DNA from: Leptodontidium sp. MPI-SDFR-AT-0119
Taxonomy: Eukaryota > Ascomycota > Leotiomycetes > Helotiales > Leptodontidiaceae
Assembly: GCA_020726505.1 (NCBI GenBank)
Contig: JAHLEZ010000013.1
Location: 2,170,001 to 2,234,000, forward strand
Direction of reading: 5' to 3'
DNA: 64,000 nucleotides
In this document: piece by piece, positions 47,500-58,984 of the stretch
How the letters are laid out: each line of letters opens with the position of its first letter
Position numbering within the stretch: the stretch's first letter is position 1
The notes under the pieces: generated by a model
The model's input: the letters and a program-made list of their open reading frames with translations, nothing else
Told to the model about the DNA's origin: nothing
The model's database searches: none
Translations under genes and position numbers: made by a program

Positions 47500-48143
47500 T
47501 CAGTAGCTGTCCTTCTTGTTGCTCCCCCTTCTTGAGCTGCTTGAACTCCCTGAGCTCAAGCCGCCCTTTCCATCACAGTCTCGGCGAGCGGCCTCTTCCC
47601 TCTCGCGAATATCAGCGTCGACATCGGCATCATTAGCAGCCGCATCCTCTCTGTGCTTATCATGCCTGTTTTTAAGATCATTCTTCTCATCTTCTCTCTA
47701 CTATTAGCTCAAGTCGTATAAAATTTCGGAAACAATGCTAACACACCCTTTGTCTTCTTCGGCAGAGTGACGATGCGCTTACCGCCAAATCCTGCGGATT
47801 TCACGATGCCATGCTCAATGATTGTCTCTGCCCCAAGAATAACCTAAAACGGAAATCGGTCGCAGTCGATGACATGAAATGTCGTGATGAAGATTTTCCG
47901 AAACCATTTTCCCTTCCAACGAAGTGTTATGGTGCCGACTGACGAGAGTGAGCCGCCATTGAGACAGATGCAGAGGTTCTCATGGCGTCGATCTATGCTG
48001 TTGAACATGGATATATCACGAAGGGTTTGAACCGAGATTAGGTTGAGGTCGCATCCGGTATCGAGTACTATTTTGCACTCAATGTAGGTGCTGAGGGGTG
48101 CGCTGAAGAGCTTCACGGTCTTCAGGAAGGGGTTGCCTGGCTC
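47500..48143 (-). pseudogene. Retropepsin-like aspartic protease gene, broken, with charged C-terminal tail
   Basis: Minus strand. CKIVLDTGCDLNLIS (near 48060-48105) is a D-T-G aspartyl protease active-site loop. GTITLRWKGKW and HVIDCDRFPF follow, then a TAG at 47846-47844, and VILGAETIIEHGIV, the usual second half of retropepsin folds. After FPKFYTT a second stop or frame change leads to a hydrophilic tail. The tail runs REDEKNDLKNRHDKHREDAA, an acidic repeat and a Ser-rich end SSGSSSSSRRGSNKKDSY, stopping at 47500. Fungal genomes hold many such stand-alone retropepsin-like genes, thought to derive from retroelements. The N-terminal part beyond about 48143 is unclear and is followed by the TIR element at 48463. 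Confidence 0.55.
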
Positions 48144-48462
48144 CTTGGTTCGTTAGGATTGTGCCGGATTGAAGAATGTAAGATATGGAGCAAGTACCTT
48201 GGACTTGAAAGTTCGGCTAAATTTCTTCAGCTAAAGAATTCTGGTGCGAGAGATATTTTCGAAGAAGGCAAAGCACATTCTGATTGGCAGGTGATCCCTG
48301 GGAGTGCTGAGTTACGTGTGCAATAAGACAGTTCAGAGAAGCAAAGTATTGAGATGTGGTACTGAGAAGGGGCGGGTACTGATGGTGGTGTTGAGATTTG
48401 GTGGAAGTCGGTTCAAAGAAAAGAGGCACGAACAAGGTGCACTTATATCAAGCATGATACTA

Positions 48463-49235
48463 ACGTCTCACCCCTAGATTCCGCCCACCCCTAGATTCCG
48501 CCCGCCTTTTACACCAAAAATCGCGATTTTAAGGCATTAATATCTTTATAATTAATTAATAAAAAGTTATAATTTTTTTATATTTGTATATATTAGTACT
48601 TATAGACTAGCTTTATAAAGTCAAAAGTAATTTGAATTGTAAATTATTACGTAATATTAAATTTAAGTTTTTACATACAAAAAACGCCAAATTTCACTTA
48701 CTAATAACTTCTTTAATAATTTATATAATTATATAAAACTTTAATAAAATAAAGTTTATACATAAATCTTTAATTTTTATAAGTTTTAAAGTACTTGTAC
48801 TAGTAGTTATTTTGTACTTAAGTAATTAATTTCTCTCATACAAATTATTTGTATGGCACGTGATACTTTACTTAAGTTTAATATATCTATTAATAGAATC
48901 GTCTTTAAACTTGATATTCTCAATGACTTATAATAAACGCAATTTAATTACAAGTTTTAAGTAATTATATTAATAATTACAAAAGTTATTCAAAGATTTA
49001 AAAAAATCATTTTTACACCAAATTTGTATGAGAGAAATTTTTTAGACTTTAAATGCTTAGTTTGTAATATTACGTAATATGAAATGAATAAGATATACAA
49101 AATTAAGAATATCATATAAAACATATTTCAAATCTTTAGTTTTAACTTTTTTTATTAATAAATTATAAAGATATTAATTATTAAAAGTGGTGAGTTTTGG
49201 TGTAAAAGGGTGGGCGGAATCTAGGGGTGGGACGT
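48463..49235. mobile_element. 773-bp Fot1/pogo-type MITE with TA target duplication
   Basis: The left end reads ACGTCTCACCCCTAGATTCC. The right end inverted reads ACGTCCCACCCCTAGATTCC; agreement continues through GCCCACCC. TA flanks both (48461-48462, 49236-49237). The left end carries the 17-bp motif CACCCCTAGATTCCGCC twice in tandem, the right end once. Both then run into CTTTTACACCAAAA. The interior is A/T-rich and has no coding frame. The ACGTC start and TA target match the Fot1-type element at 57719-61873. Confidence 0.85.
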
Positions 49236-49237
49236 TA

Positions 49238-50077
49238 CTCTATAGTGCCGCGAGACAAGCTGCCCTGGTAAGATTTTGGAATCAGTCAAGTAATTTGACC
49301 ATGCAGCGGTGATGTTGCAAGATTTTGGAGTCTGTCAATCGATGGATATGGCTGTGGCGATGCTGTTGATAATATTTTGGCCTCAGCCAATAAGGGCAAC
49401 ATGCACAGGCCGTCCAGGGCAGTTTTGACCTCCGGGGGAAGACCACAAGCGACAACCTGAAATGTGCCACAGCTGTCAGGGGCCGTGGAGATATTGAGAG
49501 TTCACTCCTAATTGAGACTTCTGGGGAAGAAAGTTATTAAGATTTTGGCAAGGACGCATGAGATGAAGTTCCGATGCCAGCCTGGTCGCGGTGAAAGTTT
49601 GACGCCTCGTCACTCAGCATGCACCAGGGATGGAACAAGGTATACACTGCATCGGCTTGACATCCAGGCTCGCTCTGCTGTGTTCAAGATTTTGGAATGA
49701 ACGAATGAAAACAGAGAGCTGGAGCTAGGGTAGCAGCTGCAGGCTTTGGTGGGGCATTCGGCACTGCTTGCATCCTGGGCTAGTGTCTCACAACTTTTGT
49801 GGATTCGTTGGTTGTTTTGCTGGTGGAAGGAGTGGCTGCAGGCTCAGCCGCAAAGATTCTGGCCTGAGCCAATGGGATAGCGTTAACATGCAGAACCGTG
49901 CGACACCCCAGGGCCTGGAGGGAAAACAGCCAGACTTTGATTCATACCTTTCGGAGAGATCTTCTCCTCCCTCTCTTCCTCTCCCTCTCTCAGTCACGGT
50001 GAACTTCGCATTTCTGACTGTCCAAGTTCTCCACGATAAATATCCTTTATACATTTCGCAAGCTTCCAAAAGACACG
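49238..50077. other. Upstream region of the Clr5-ankyrin gene
   Basis: No gene supported. The phrase AAGATTTTGGA recurs near 49270, 49318, 49368, 49540 and 49685, a dispersed motif in otherwise ordinary sequence, suggesting an old degenerate tandem array. CT-rich sequence (CTCCTCCCTCTCTTCCTCTC at 49964) just before the gene is typical of a fungal core promoter. Confidence 0.4.
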
Positions 50078-53000
50078 ATGATTTTCGTAAAAAGAAAGAG
50101 AGAGTCTATCAAGCCCCCTGCAGAAGATGAGTGGAGCGCTCACAAAGAGCTGTTGCGAGGCCTCTATTTCAATTCGACACTTGCCAAGTTGATGGAGCAC
50201 ATGAAGGAGGACTTCGGTTTCATTGCATCGTAAGTCGACACTCCTTGACTAAACATTAATTTACTGATATAAAATTTCAGGAAGAACCAATACGAGAGGA
50301 AGTTCAAGGAGTGGAAATTCAGAAAAAACCTCTCTTCCGATGAATGGGAACATGTCTTGCGCAAAAAGCGGAAGCGAGACGAAGCCAGCAAGGAGACTCG
50401 AGTCGTCCTTTATGGTGTTGAGATACTAAGCAAGAGACTCAAGAAGGAGGAAGGCCGTTATACTCTGTCGGATTTGAACAGGATCTTCTCTGCACGTAAG
50501 TTCTATATCTGAATCGTCACTTGCAGTTCTGACAAAGCCATAGATCCGAATGCGCCATCACCTGAGGGAATCTCTGTTGCTACACCACCGGCCTTCGTCG
50601 AACGCTTTTTGAGGAATATTCGGACTAACAACCTCCCATCATTGAGACTAGGAAACCTATTCGCGAACTGGAGTAGGTCGGGGGAATAATCTTCGAGCTG
50701 CCGGGAAGAAGTTTGCTAATGCGATGTTTTAGCAGGGTCACGGCAACTTTCTTCTCAAAGAGACACTTTACTTCAGAGCCACACCGTATCATTTCCCCCT
50801 TCGCCTCTCTCCGCGCCGTCCATGGCAGCCAGGTCCATTGCCGAGCTTCTAGGGAATCCTTACAGCCCTTCAACAGTATCAACAGTCGAGAGCTATGAGA
50901 CGATTGTTCGGCAACATCGCAATGCTACGATCGAGAAGTACGATGGTGAGACCGAAGACAGGATTGCCAAACTCCTTGGCCCATCTAACACCGATGCACT
51001 GCAGGAGTTCATGACTTTTGTCGCACAATTCGGGTCAAACAATATGCTCGGAGGAGACCAGACGACAAAAATCCTCGAATGGATCTCACAGCAAAGTCCG
51101 AGATTCTTGGAGAGTTTAATCGAGTTGCAAGATCCAGCTGTACAAGCATGCCTCGAGACCCTGATTAAACAATCGAGGTGGGGGCACAACAAACAAGCAT
51201 TCACAGCATTGATGAGTGCTGATAAGAATCGACACCTGTATCACGGACGACGAGAGAATTTGCTATGTGCAGCAATAGAGCTCGGTTGGACTGATGTGGT
51301 CAAGGATTTGGTGGACGAAGGGATTGATGTCAATTCCAAGGTACACAGACTTAATCAGAACCGTTACTCGCTCATGTACTCGGTTCCAAGCACCCTTCTT
51401 GGAGCAACTTCCAACGTGGAAATAGCCAGTATTCTTATTCATGCTGGCGCAGATTTAGACGCTCCAATTCATGACAACATACAAGAAGATGACGATGATG
51501 TGTTGGAGTATAATAGTCCGGTTTATTACGCTGCCGGCTGCGGCAATGTGGACCTGGTACGACTGTTGACGGATTTTGGAGCCTCTTTCGATCCCTCAGA
51601 CGCCTACTCAGTGCTTGGTCGAGGTGAAAGCTTTCTATCTCGTGCTATAGGGAATGGAGACATCGAAATGGTGGACATATTACTGGGGCTGGGTGCGAAA
51701 TGTTCGGATTCTCTTCGAGGGTTCTGGGATGATGATGATGATGATGATGATGATGAAGGATACTACGTCGGACGAACTGAGCTACAACAAGCATCCTATA
51801 TGGGAGAGACTGGAATTGTCAACGCCCTGCTGGCTACGAGCTCTGGAAAGCATTTTATGCAGACTGGTCAATACAGATGGACCCCGCTACGAGACGCAGC
51901 CATGCAAGGCCATCTGGATATTGTCGAGTTGTTGATAGCGGCCGGCGCCGATGTCAATGCCACAGGCCAAGATGCTAAGGAATCAGAAGACGAGGTCCTG
52001 AAGCTCCGTATACAGTTGATACCATCTACTGCATTGATGGCGGCAGTCGAGGCAGGTTACGTCGAAGTCATAGAAAGCTTGTTGAGACATGGCGCTGACG
52101 TCAATGCTCCCGCTGTCGGCGTTTACGGCACTAGTGTACTGGCCGTGGCGGAGACACTCCGGAGTCATGACATAGCATCGGCCTTGAGAGAGGCAGGAGC
52201 CAGCTCTCAAAGAGATGTTCAACACATGATAGTCGACGTCCAGTTTGCGGCAGCACGAAAAGACCCACTCAAAGTACAAGAGATACTTGCTCTCGGAGTT
52301 GATGTTGGTCACATTCTTGACACCAGTGAAATAATATGTGAGGAGGCAGGCGGGAACTTAAAAGACGTTCTTTCGACATTCATAGCAGTATGTGGCCACC
52401 GAAACATCAATGCCAGAGGGCCTGTGTCTCACCGTTGCGCTTTGGAGCTTGCCATTTATCTGGAGGATGTTACACTCATCCAGGAACTTGGCAAAGCCGG
52501 GGCAAACTTCAAAGGAAAGACATCGCACGGCTTATCATTACTCCAATGGGCTCTTTGGAACCGTGCAGACTCAATTTTCGAAATGATCGATTGCTTATTA
52601 CGCTACGGGGAAAGTGCGGAATCGCCAAGGACATTCAGCGGCGTGTTGGGATGGGTGGAAACCCCACTTGAGATGGCTGCGGCAAAGTGCGATCACAGAA
52701 CCCTTGAGCACCTGCTTCTCTCAGATACAAGCCAGACCAAAGCTGCTAGTGCAAGCACGATCTTACCGAAGGCTATTAGAAATAAAAAAGTCGGTCTTTC
52801 GTTGATTCAACTTTTGCTTGACCGTGGAGCAAACGCAAATGCTTTTGCGACAGACGCTCCCCTTCAAGCTGCTGTCTCGCGCCAGTCGATCGAATTAGTC
52901 AAGTTGTTGCTAGACAGAGGAGCAAACATCAACGCTCCTGCTGCAGCCGGGTGGGGGAAAACAGCCCTCCAAGCTGCTGTCTCACTCGGATTGATCGAAA

Positions 53001-53689
53001 TGGTCAAGCTGTTGCTAGATAGAGGAGCAAACATCAACGCTCCTGCTGCAGCCGGGTGGGGGGAAACAGCCCTTCAAGCTGCTGTCTCGCGCCAGTCGAT
53101 CGAATTAGTCAAGTTGTTGCTAGACAGAGGAGCAAACATCAACGCTCCTGCTGCAGCCAGGTGGGGGGAAACACCCCTCCTAGCTGCTGTTTCACACGGA
53201 CGGATCGAAATGGTCAAGCTGTTGCTAGATAGAGGAGCGGATATCAATGCCGTCCCGACAGGCGTCTCTGGGAGAACAGCCCTTCAAGCAGCTATCCGCC
53301 ACTACAATCCCAACTTTGAAATTACTCAGTTGCTCATAGATAATGGTGCTGACATAAACGCGCCTGCGGCAATGGAATATGGGGTCACTGCCCTTCAAGC
53401 AGCTGCTAAAATGGGCAGCCTGAACATAGCTCTCATGTTACTCAAAATGGGAGCAGATCCAAACGCTCCGGGCTCGCAAAAGAAAGGCAGGACAGCTCTT
53501 GAAGGTGCAGCAGATTGTGGTCGGTTAGATATGGTGCAACTTCTCCTCAACGCTGGAGCTAAGCCCACTCAATGCGCTGCGGACTTCGCTGAAAAGACGT
53601 GGCATTTCGTGATTGCAGACATGATCAAAGCAGCGCTCGAAGAGAAGGAAGCAAACGACAAGGGGAAAGGCAAAGAAGTGCAAATATGA
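50078..53689 (+). CDS. Clr5-domain ankyrin-repeat protein, four exons
   Basis: Exons 50078-50229, 50281-50495, 50544-50672 and 50733-53689; all junctions are GT-AG with agreeing phases, giving 1150 aa. Residues about 18-72 form a Clr5 domain (W-x2-HKELLRGLYFN, MEHMKEDFGFIASKNQYERK, WKFRKN), a fungus-specific N-terminal module. Residues about 320-1125 carry many ankyrin repeats. Three neighbouring ones (about 900-1010) are nearly identical 35-residue units around LVKLLLDRGANINAP, and their DNA repeats at 105/210-bp spacing. A (GAT)9 tract at 51728-51754 gives nine Asp in a row. The C-terminus is Lys-rich (KGKGKEVQI). No NACHT or kinase domain. Function unknown; such proteins may be scaffolds or recognition factors. 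No RIP damage. Confidence 0.85.
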
Positions 53690-54215
53690 GCAAATAACGA
53701 CAGTCCACGAGATCAGGTATGAGATGCTCACTTGAGCGAGAGAGAGGGCATGATGTACTTAGCTAACTGGGCAAATAGACTTTAAGAAATGGTAAGCGAG
53801 AAGAGGGGGCTGGCTTTGTTTGTTTGGCGATTGATTATGTTATGTATTCCCACGGGGTCGGTTACCTACCTACTGTATGCAGCTAAAAGAATCCAACTCC
53901 ATCCGTTCGTCCATCCAACGTCCATCATCCAATTCCCTCCATCACATCGCATCAAACACATCGTCTCAAAGTCCCTCAATCCAACCCCTCCTGCCCCATC
54001 TGCACTCTCCATTCAAAAACTTCTTCTCTCCCTCTCAAAAATTATTCTTGGATACTTTCCTCCGCCACCTTCTCCTCGTCCTTCTTCCCAAACGCCCAGC
54101 CCATCCAACTGGCCCTCTTAGCCTTATTATCTTTATCCCCACTAACCTTCCTGTCCTCCGGATGATCCTGCACTAATCTCAACGGTCTTGGCTTATTACC
54201 CGCAAACGTAGTCGC
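53690..54215. other. 3' flank between Clr5-ankyrin gene and convergent fragment
   Basis: No gene. 53880-54130 is C/T/A-rich (CATCC and CCTCC runs), probably untranslated or promoter-like sequence. The frames there are low-complexity shadows. Confidence 0.4.
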
Positions 54216-55210
54216 CTACTCCGCGCGGGGAGGACTGTTACTTGGCGGGGTGGACACATCGCCACTATCGCTCGTACTGCTACTCTCGATCTTCATGCCG
54301 GGGAAGTTACCTGCAGTGGGGACTTGTCCTGCGCTGGGGACGCGGTGGGTGGCATTAGGGTTTGTGCCTGAGACGAGGGGAGGCGCGAAGAAGGATTGAG
54401 AGTGTCGTGGTGTTTGGGGCCGATGAAGAGGAGGGGATGCGGGCCCGCCTTTGTACATTTGGTTTACGACGCTGGTGGCGCCGCCAGTGTATTGTTCTGA
54501 TTTTGGGCGGCCGGTTCGGAAACTCGATGAGCGGCCAAGACCGAATGGGATGCTGGGTGCGGTATCTGGGTCTGTGAGAGCGGAGTGCGTGGCTGGCATT
54601 TGGGATTGAGGACGGGGTCTGCGGGTTCCGCCCATGGCTACTGATTTTGCGCGCTGGAGGATGGATGCGCCGCTTGCTTGTTCTTTCGGGGGAGGAGGCA
54701 GGTCCTTGTCGGTATTCGCCCCGGGCTTGAAGTCGGAGGATTGGTCAAGGATGGCTTCGAAATCTTGGTGTTGGAGGAGGCGCTCGATGATCTTGTTAAT
54801 ATAGAGGGCTAGGGCCTTGTTGGAGTCTTTGGCGGACTTCAATTCAGATTCCAGACGTTTGTAATTCTCGCTTTCTCCCTCACCTGCTTCTGACAACTCA
54901 TCTGCTAGGCTTGCTGGCGCGGATCTGCCTTCTAGAGCGCTCAGCGCATCTGCGTTGTGGGAGGCTGATCCTATGAACTCGCTCTTGGCGAAATCTCACG
55001 TCAATGTCTTCTCGGAGAGAAGAAGTTGATAGCTCTCGTTGTCCTCCATCAGTTGGGCATTTGTCATTCGGGCTTCTACTAGCAGTCGTTCAACTTTTTG
55101 CATACGTCCTCCTCCCATGTTCTCGGATTCCACAAGCTTAATCTGGGCTTCTGCCAGCTCTAATCGGAGGGATTCGATAAGCAACTCTATGCCAGTTACT
55201 GTTCTCCCCG
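54216..55210 (-). pseudogene. Coiled-coil (M-protein-repeat-like) gene fragment with in-frame TGA
   Basis: Minus strand. From about 55200 the frame reads GIELLIESLRLELAEAQIKL, VESENMGGGRMQKVERLLVE, then NAQLMEDNESYQLLLSEKTL and a TGA at 54998-54996. It continues in the same frame as DFAKSEFIG...SLADEL, KALALYINKIIERLLQHQDF, then a long Pro/Ser disordered tail to a stop at 54216. This matches, from memory, a conserved fungal coiled-coil protein of unclear function in which this helical block sits mid-protein. The family's N-terminal part is missing; the frame changes character at about 55205 into an unrelated basic sequence. Truncation plus nonsense argue for a pseudogene, though the rest is well conserved and the loss looks recent. 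Confidence 0.5.
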
Positions 55211-55733
55211 GCGTTGTTCCCGTTTCCAGGTTTCCTTCTTGATTTTCATTCTTAATTCTTGTCGCTTGTGCCAATATCCTTGTTCCTGAGCATATGATTT
55301 TGCTCTCCAAGGCTCGGGGGTCGTATGGGGTAATGTATGAGCGACGAAGTTGTCCACATAAACTGGCAGATAAACCCCACGCTTTCTGTTTTGGCGCCAT
55401 TGCCGCTGATAGGCCTTTCTGTACTCTCGAAGGCGTTCCAGCTGTTGAGCATTTCTCTTTCGAGGAGCCTTCCGCGGAGGCTTGTTGACTAAGGATTGCC
55501 CTTTCGCGAGGTGACTTTGAAGTCCGCTCTGGTGAGATTCCCCGTCACTACTTTGCTCTTCATCGCCCAAGATATTTTTTTCTTCTTCCTCATCTTCATC
55601 CTCATCTTCTCCCTCATATTCCTCTGATTCTTCATCATCTGTCTCATCGTCACTCTGATAATTCTGATCACTCTGATCAGTCTCTTCGGCGTCATCTGTC
55701 TCATCGCCTTCCTGTGGTCGTCGGGCCTTTCAG
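55196..55733 (-). pseudogene. Acidic/basic low-complexity gene fragment of unknown family
   Basis: The minus-strand frame runs from about 55733 to a stop at 55196. It has a long Asp/Glu tract (EEYEGEDEDEDEEEEKN), then a basic block (KAPRKRNAQQLERLREYRKA, YQRQWRQNRKRG) and a Trp-containing end (YWHKRQELRMKIKKETWKRE). It overlaps the start of the coiled-coil fragment by a few bases, so the two are separate pieces joined by rearrangement. On the plus strand at about 55728-55899 an overlapping frame (DIDFFLDCEGFKKWRDAIED) is also open and could be real instead. I recognise neither. Confidence 0.3.
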
Positions 55734-55900
55734 ATATTGACTTTTTCCTAGATTGTGAAGGATTCAAGAAATGGCGAGACGCGATAGAAGACAGCATGAC
55801 TAGGGATCTGATTGATGTCGATTGCGATGGAACAATTAGAGAGCTTTCTGCGAAGGAAGAGTTTCTATATAATGAGGAGAAGAGCAAATTGTTTGTTTAG

Positions 55901-56775
55901 CATGAGAAAAACAGGGCGGCTATGGAAACAGAATCTGTGAAGATTGGTCTATGACTTCCTTTTTTTGGGGGTTAGTTATCGCGGCGACCACGATATGTAC
56001 TCTCGTATTCAAAATATACTATGCGATGATGAACGAGCTTGCCCACTTGCTCAAGTAACTTACAGTACTACTACTTCTCGTGACTGTATATCCTGCTCCA
56101 CACAACTATACTATATACTGTATCAAAAATCAAAAATCGTTAAAACATGGGGACCGCAGAACCGGCAAGAACTGGCTCCACTCTGTACTGTAATGACACT
56201 GGTAAACTTACGTTCCAAAAACCTTTGTGCATACAGTACATTCTCGTTAACTTATAATGCAAATGACGATAACACTAACGATTAGAGAGACTACTGACGA
56301 CTACAAGTGGCAATGTACGACATTGTACCAAACTATATCTCTGCCTACTCTTCTTATATTACTTCTTTCTTTAGCCGTTGAAAGTGCGCGTCGCTAGCAC
56401 TTGGATGTGGGGGCCATGATCCTGTGCAGGCTTAAGGAGTCGCAATGGCAGACGCCTAGAACTAAGCCAAAATCTGATCAAAATGATAGACCAAAAGTGA
56501 AGTAAACAAGCTCGACCAGGGCGTCATTATTAGAGCAAAAACCCAGGAGTCAATGAAGTAGGTTGTGGCCAGATTCTGGCGCGGGCGGAATTACAGTCGC
56601 TTACAAAATCGGCTTCCCCTCCGCACTTACCCGAAAATTCGGAGCCCCACCTAAAGGATATGTTAGAATACGGAGAGCTGTTTTAACCCGTTTGGTACTC
56701 TTTTGTAATGAGTCACGGGACTTTATTATATAATAATTGACTTATTTGTTTCCTTTGTTGCCTACTTTTGCCTAT
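55901..56775. other. Unassigned spacer
   Basis: Ordinary to slightly AT-rich sequence with no supportable gene. Short hyphenated palindromes are present (CCCGTTTGGTACTC...GAGTCACGGG at 56688-56722). TAGTACTACTACTTC-like motifs near 56066 are not obviously functional. Confidence 0.35.
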
Positions 56776-56941
56776 TGTGACGATACGTGGCCTTAGCCTA
56801 GTCAAGTGCCGACGTGGCCTTTGCGTGCCTTAGGGTATTACCCCTATTCTGTGTATATAACCTCGTGCTGAACTCTTCAGGTTCTGCACCTTAATATTCT
56901 AAGCATATTAACCCCTTACTTTGCAACTGCTTGACGTCACA
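56776..56941. repeat. Solo LTR (166 bp) with 5-bp target duplication
   Basis: It begins TGTGACGATACG and ends CTTGACGTCACA (TG...CA). CCTAT occurs directly outside both ends (56771-56775 and 56942-56946). A TGTGTATATAACC TATA-like motif lies inside at about 56852. It is distinct from the gypsy LTRs apart from the TGTGACG start. The parent internal region is absent, as expected after LTR-LTR recombination. Confidence 0.75.
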
Positions 56942-56946
56942 CCTAT

Positions 56947-57716
56947 TGCATGTAAATGCATATAAGCACCTGTAGTTATAGTCTTAGAACAGTAACTCTT
57001 CTACTACTAATTTATCTAAAGGATTAGTGATCTGACCTGTGACCTCTTGTGTTAATAGGATAGGGCTAAGCAATGTATTATGTAATTAGGAAGTGCTAAG
57101 CACATTAAACCTTTTAGAATAATATAAGCGTAATATAAAGTAGTCGCCTTCCTGTAAAGGTAGTGGTTCCCACTCCATTTACTATGCCTAAATAGGATTA
57201 GTCTAAGACGTCACAAGAGACGTAATAGCCTCGGAAGCTCGGTAGAGCTCGGGACCTCGGATGAGCGATTTATGCCGTATACCCACTTAGTATTCGACTA
57301 AGTGAGGCTGTGTAACGCTAATACGTAATACGTATGTAACGTTACAACGCTACTACGTAATACGTACGCAACGTATACGTCATATAATTAAGTCTAATTA
57401 GGAATAGCCTAGACGATGTCGAAGATATAAGGAGAGTAACCTTCCCTCGGGGAAAGGGCTCTTCACTTCGATATTCGCGTTAATAGAGAGTATTATCACC
57501 TGATCCCAGTACTGCTCGCTTACGGAAATCCGTGCTATTACATTAAAGCTAATTATAACATCGCAAACTTATTATTTAATAAGAAAAATAAATATAAATA
57601 CTTTTCTAACCTTAAATTACTTAATTATTATTATTTAATATAATTAATTATTAAGGCTATTAAGTTATTAAGTATATATTATAAGAAAAGCGAGGTAAAT
57701 GTAACGGTCGCGTATT
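56947..57716. other. Spacer with short tandem CGTAATACGT-type repeats
   Basis: 57308-57375 contains two copies of an approximately 33-bp unit (AACGCTAATACGTAATACGT and AACGCTACTACGTAATACGT), rich in self-complementary TACGTA. The rest is mid-AT sequence without a frame, sliding into RIP-like A/T sequence from about 57540. Confidence 0.5.
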
Positions 57717-58682
57717 TAACGTCTAACCCCCCCATTCCGGCCACCTCGCTTAATTATAACACTTCTTGTTTGAAACTTAATAACTCTATTCAGTGTTAAC
57801 TTCTATATAAGATATTATAGATTCTGATTCTCCTCCTGATTTTAATTCTTTAGATTTAATTTGACACTCCCTAACTACAATTTAAGCCTCTTTAATAACA
57901 TAGATTATCGCAAACTTAAAATTTAGACTAGTCTAAACCTTTCTTTTTTTCTTTGGCCTCAAGTGCTCTAATCTCTCTTTTAGCTCTTTAATCTTTATAT
58001 TTACCTTCCCTAATTCGTACTCTTTCTCGTTAATCCCTTTATAACCTTCCTAAAAAGTAGACGTTACGTCGGAAGTTGATTATGTGACCCGCTTACTAAA
58101 GTACGAATCTATAAGTATAAATCTTTTCGCGCCTTTAGAGTTTATAATATAATTAAAGTATCAGAAACCTTTAGAGGTAGTATCGGTGTATCTTGAGGCT
58201 TTAGGAGCGTTAAATCTATTGATTTATTACTGTTTTCTAATAGTAAAGGGCTCATTAGCGGCTTAGCGACAGATACTAGCCATAAACCTATAGTTCTCTA
58301 CCCTGATTTGATATTAGAAGGTGTAACACTTTCTTAACGTGCCTTTTAATAATAAACAAGAAAGTTGCGCTTACTAATTAGTGTAGAATCGATTAAAGAA
58401 CTCAACTTTTGTAGCTCTTTTTAGTAAGCACGCTTAAGTGAGGAGAAAATCGTTAAATCGAGAGGTTATAAGACGTGTGACATATATATAAGTAAGAATA
58501 AGAGGTAAATATTATACTTAAGCCACTTCTAAAGGAATTCTATAGTCTCGTGGCTCTCATGGCCGTCTAGAATGAGGAGTCTTACTGAATAGTCACGTAA
58601 TTACGTCTAAGGGATAAACACCTTTTCTAGCCACTCTAAAGCCGTACTATTAGTAGTTCACTTATTTTTAGTAGCTATAAAG

Positions 58683-58984
58683 TATTACGACCTACGATGC
58701 GCCTCGTATTCTAACCGACATAAGCTCGTAGCATCGCTGGCTATGCGACGGCGCTAAGCCCAATAAGGAAGACTAAGAGGCGAGCCTGCGACATATTGAC
58801 GTGAATAACACTCGACTACGCTAGGCCCTATTAAGAGGGCCCTTTATATATTTATACTCGAGCTCCCCCTTATAGAGAGCTCTCCTTTCCTCCTTATCTT
58901 TTCTTCTCGATTTTGAGCGTAGCTAGAGGCCTAAATACACAGTTAGAGTCAACTCACTATATTAACCTCTTACTAGCCGTAACA
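58683..58984 (+). repeat. 5' LTR of gag-only element (302 bp)
   Basis: It starts TATTACGACC (TG mutated to TA) and ends AGCCGTAACA. It contains TTTATATATTTATACTCGAG as a likely promoter. It matches 60709-61016; the second copy has a few extra bases (ACTAGT) near the start. Confidence 0.88.

Noticed and set aside
49768..50200. Overlapping frames of 68-120 codons just upstream of and into exon 1 of the Clr5-ankyrin gene
   Set aside because: They conflict with the well-spliced Clr5 exon and contain no recognisable motif.
51654..51935. Frame with nine consecutive Met inside the Clr5-ankyrin gene
   Set aside because: It is an alternative-frame reading of the (GAT)9 tract that encodes Asp in the real frame.
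54362..54577. 71-codon plus-strand Arg/Gly-rich frame
   Set aside because: It is antisense to the Pro/Ser-rich tail of the coiled-coil fragment, whose codon structure explains the composition.
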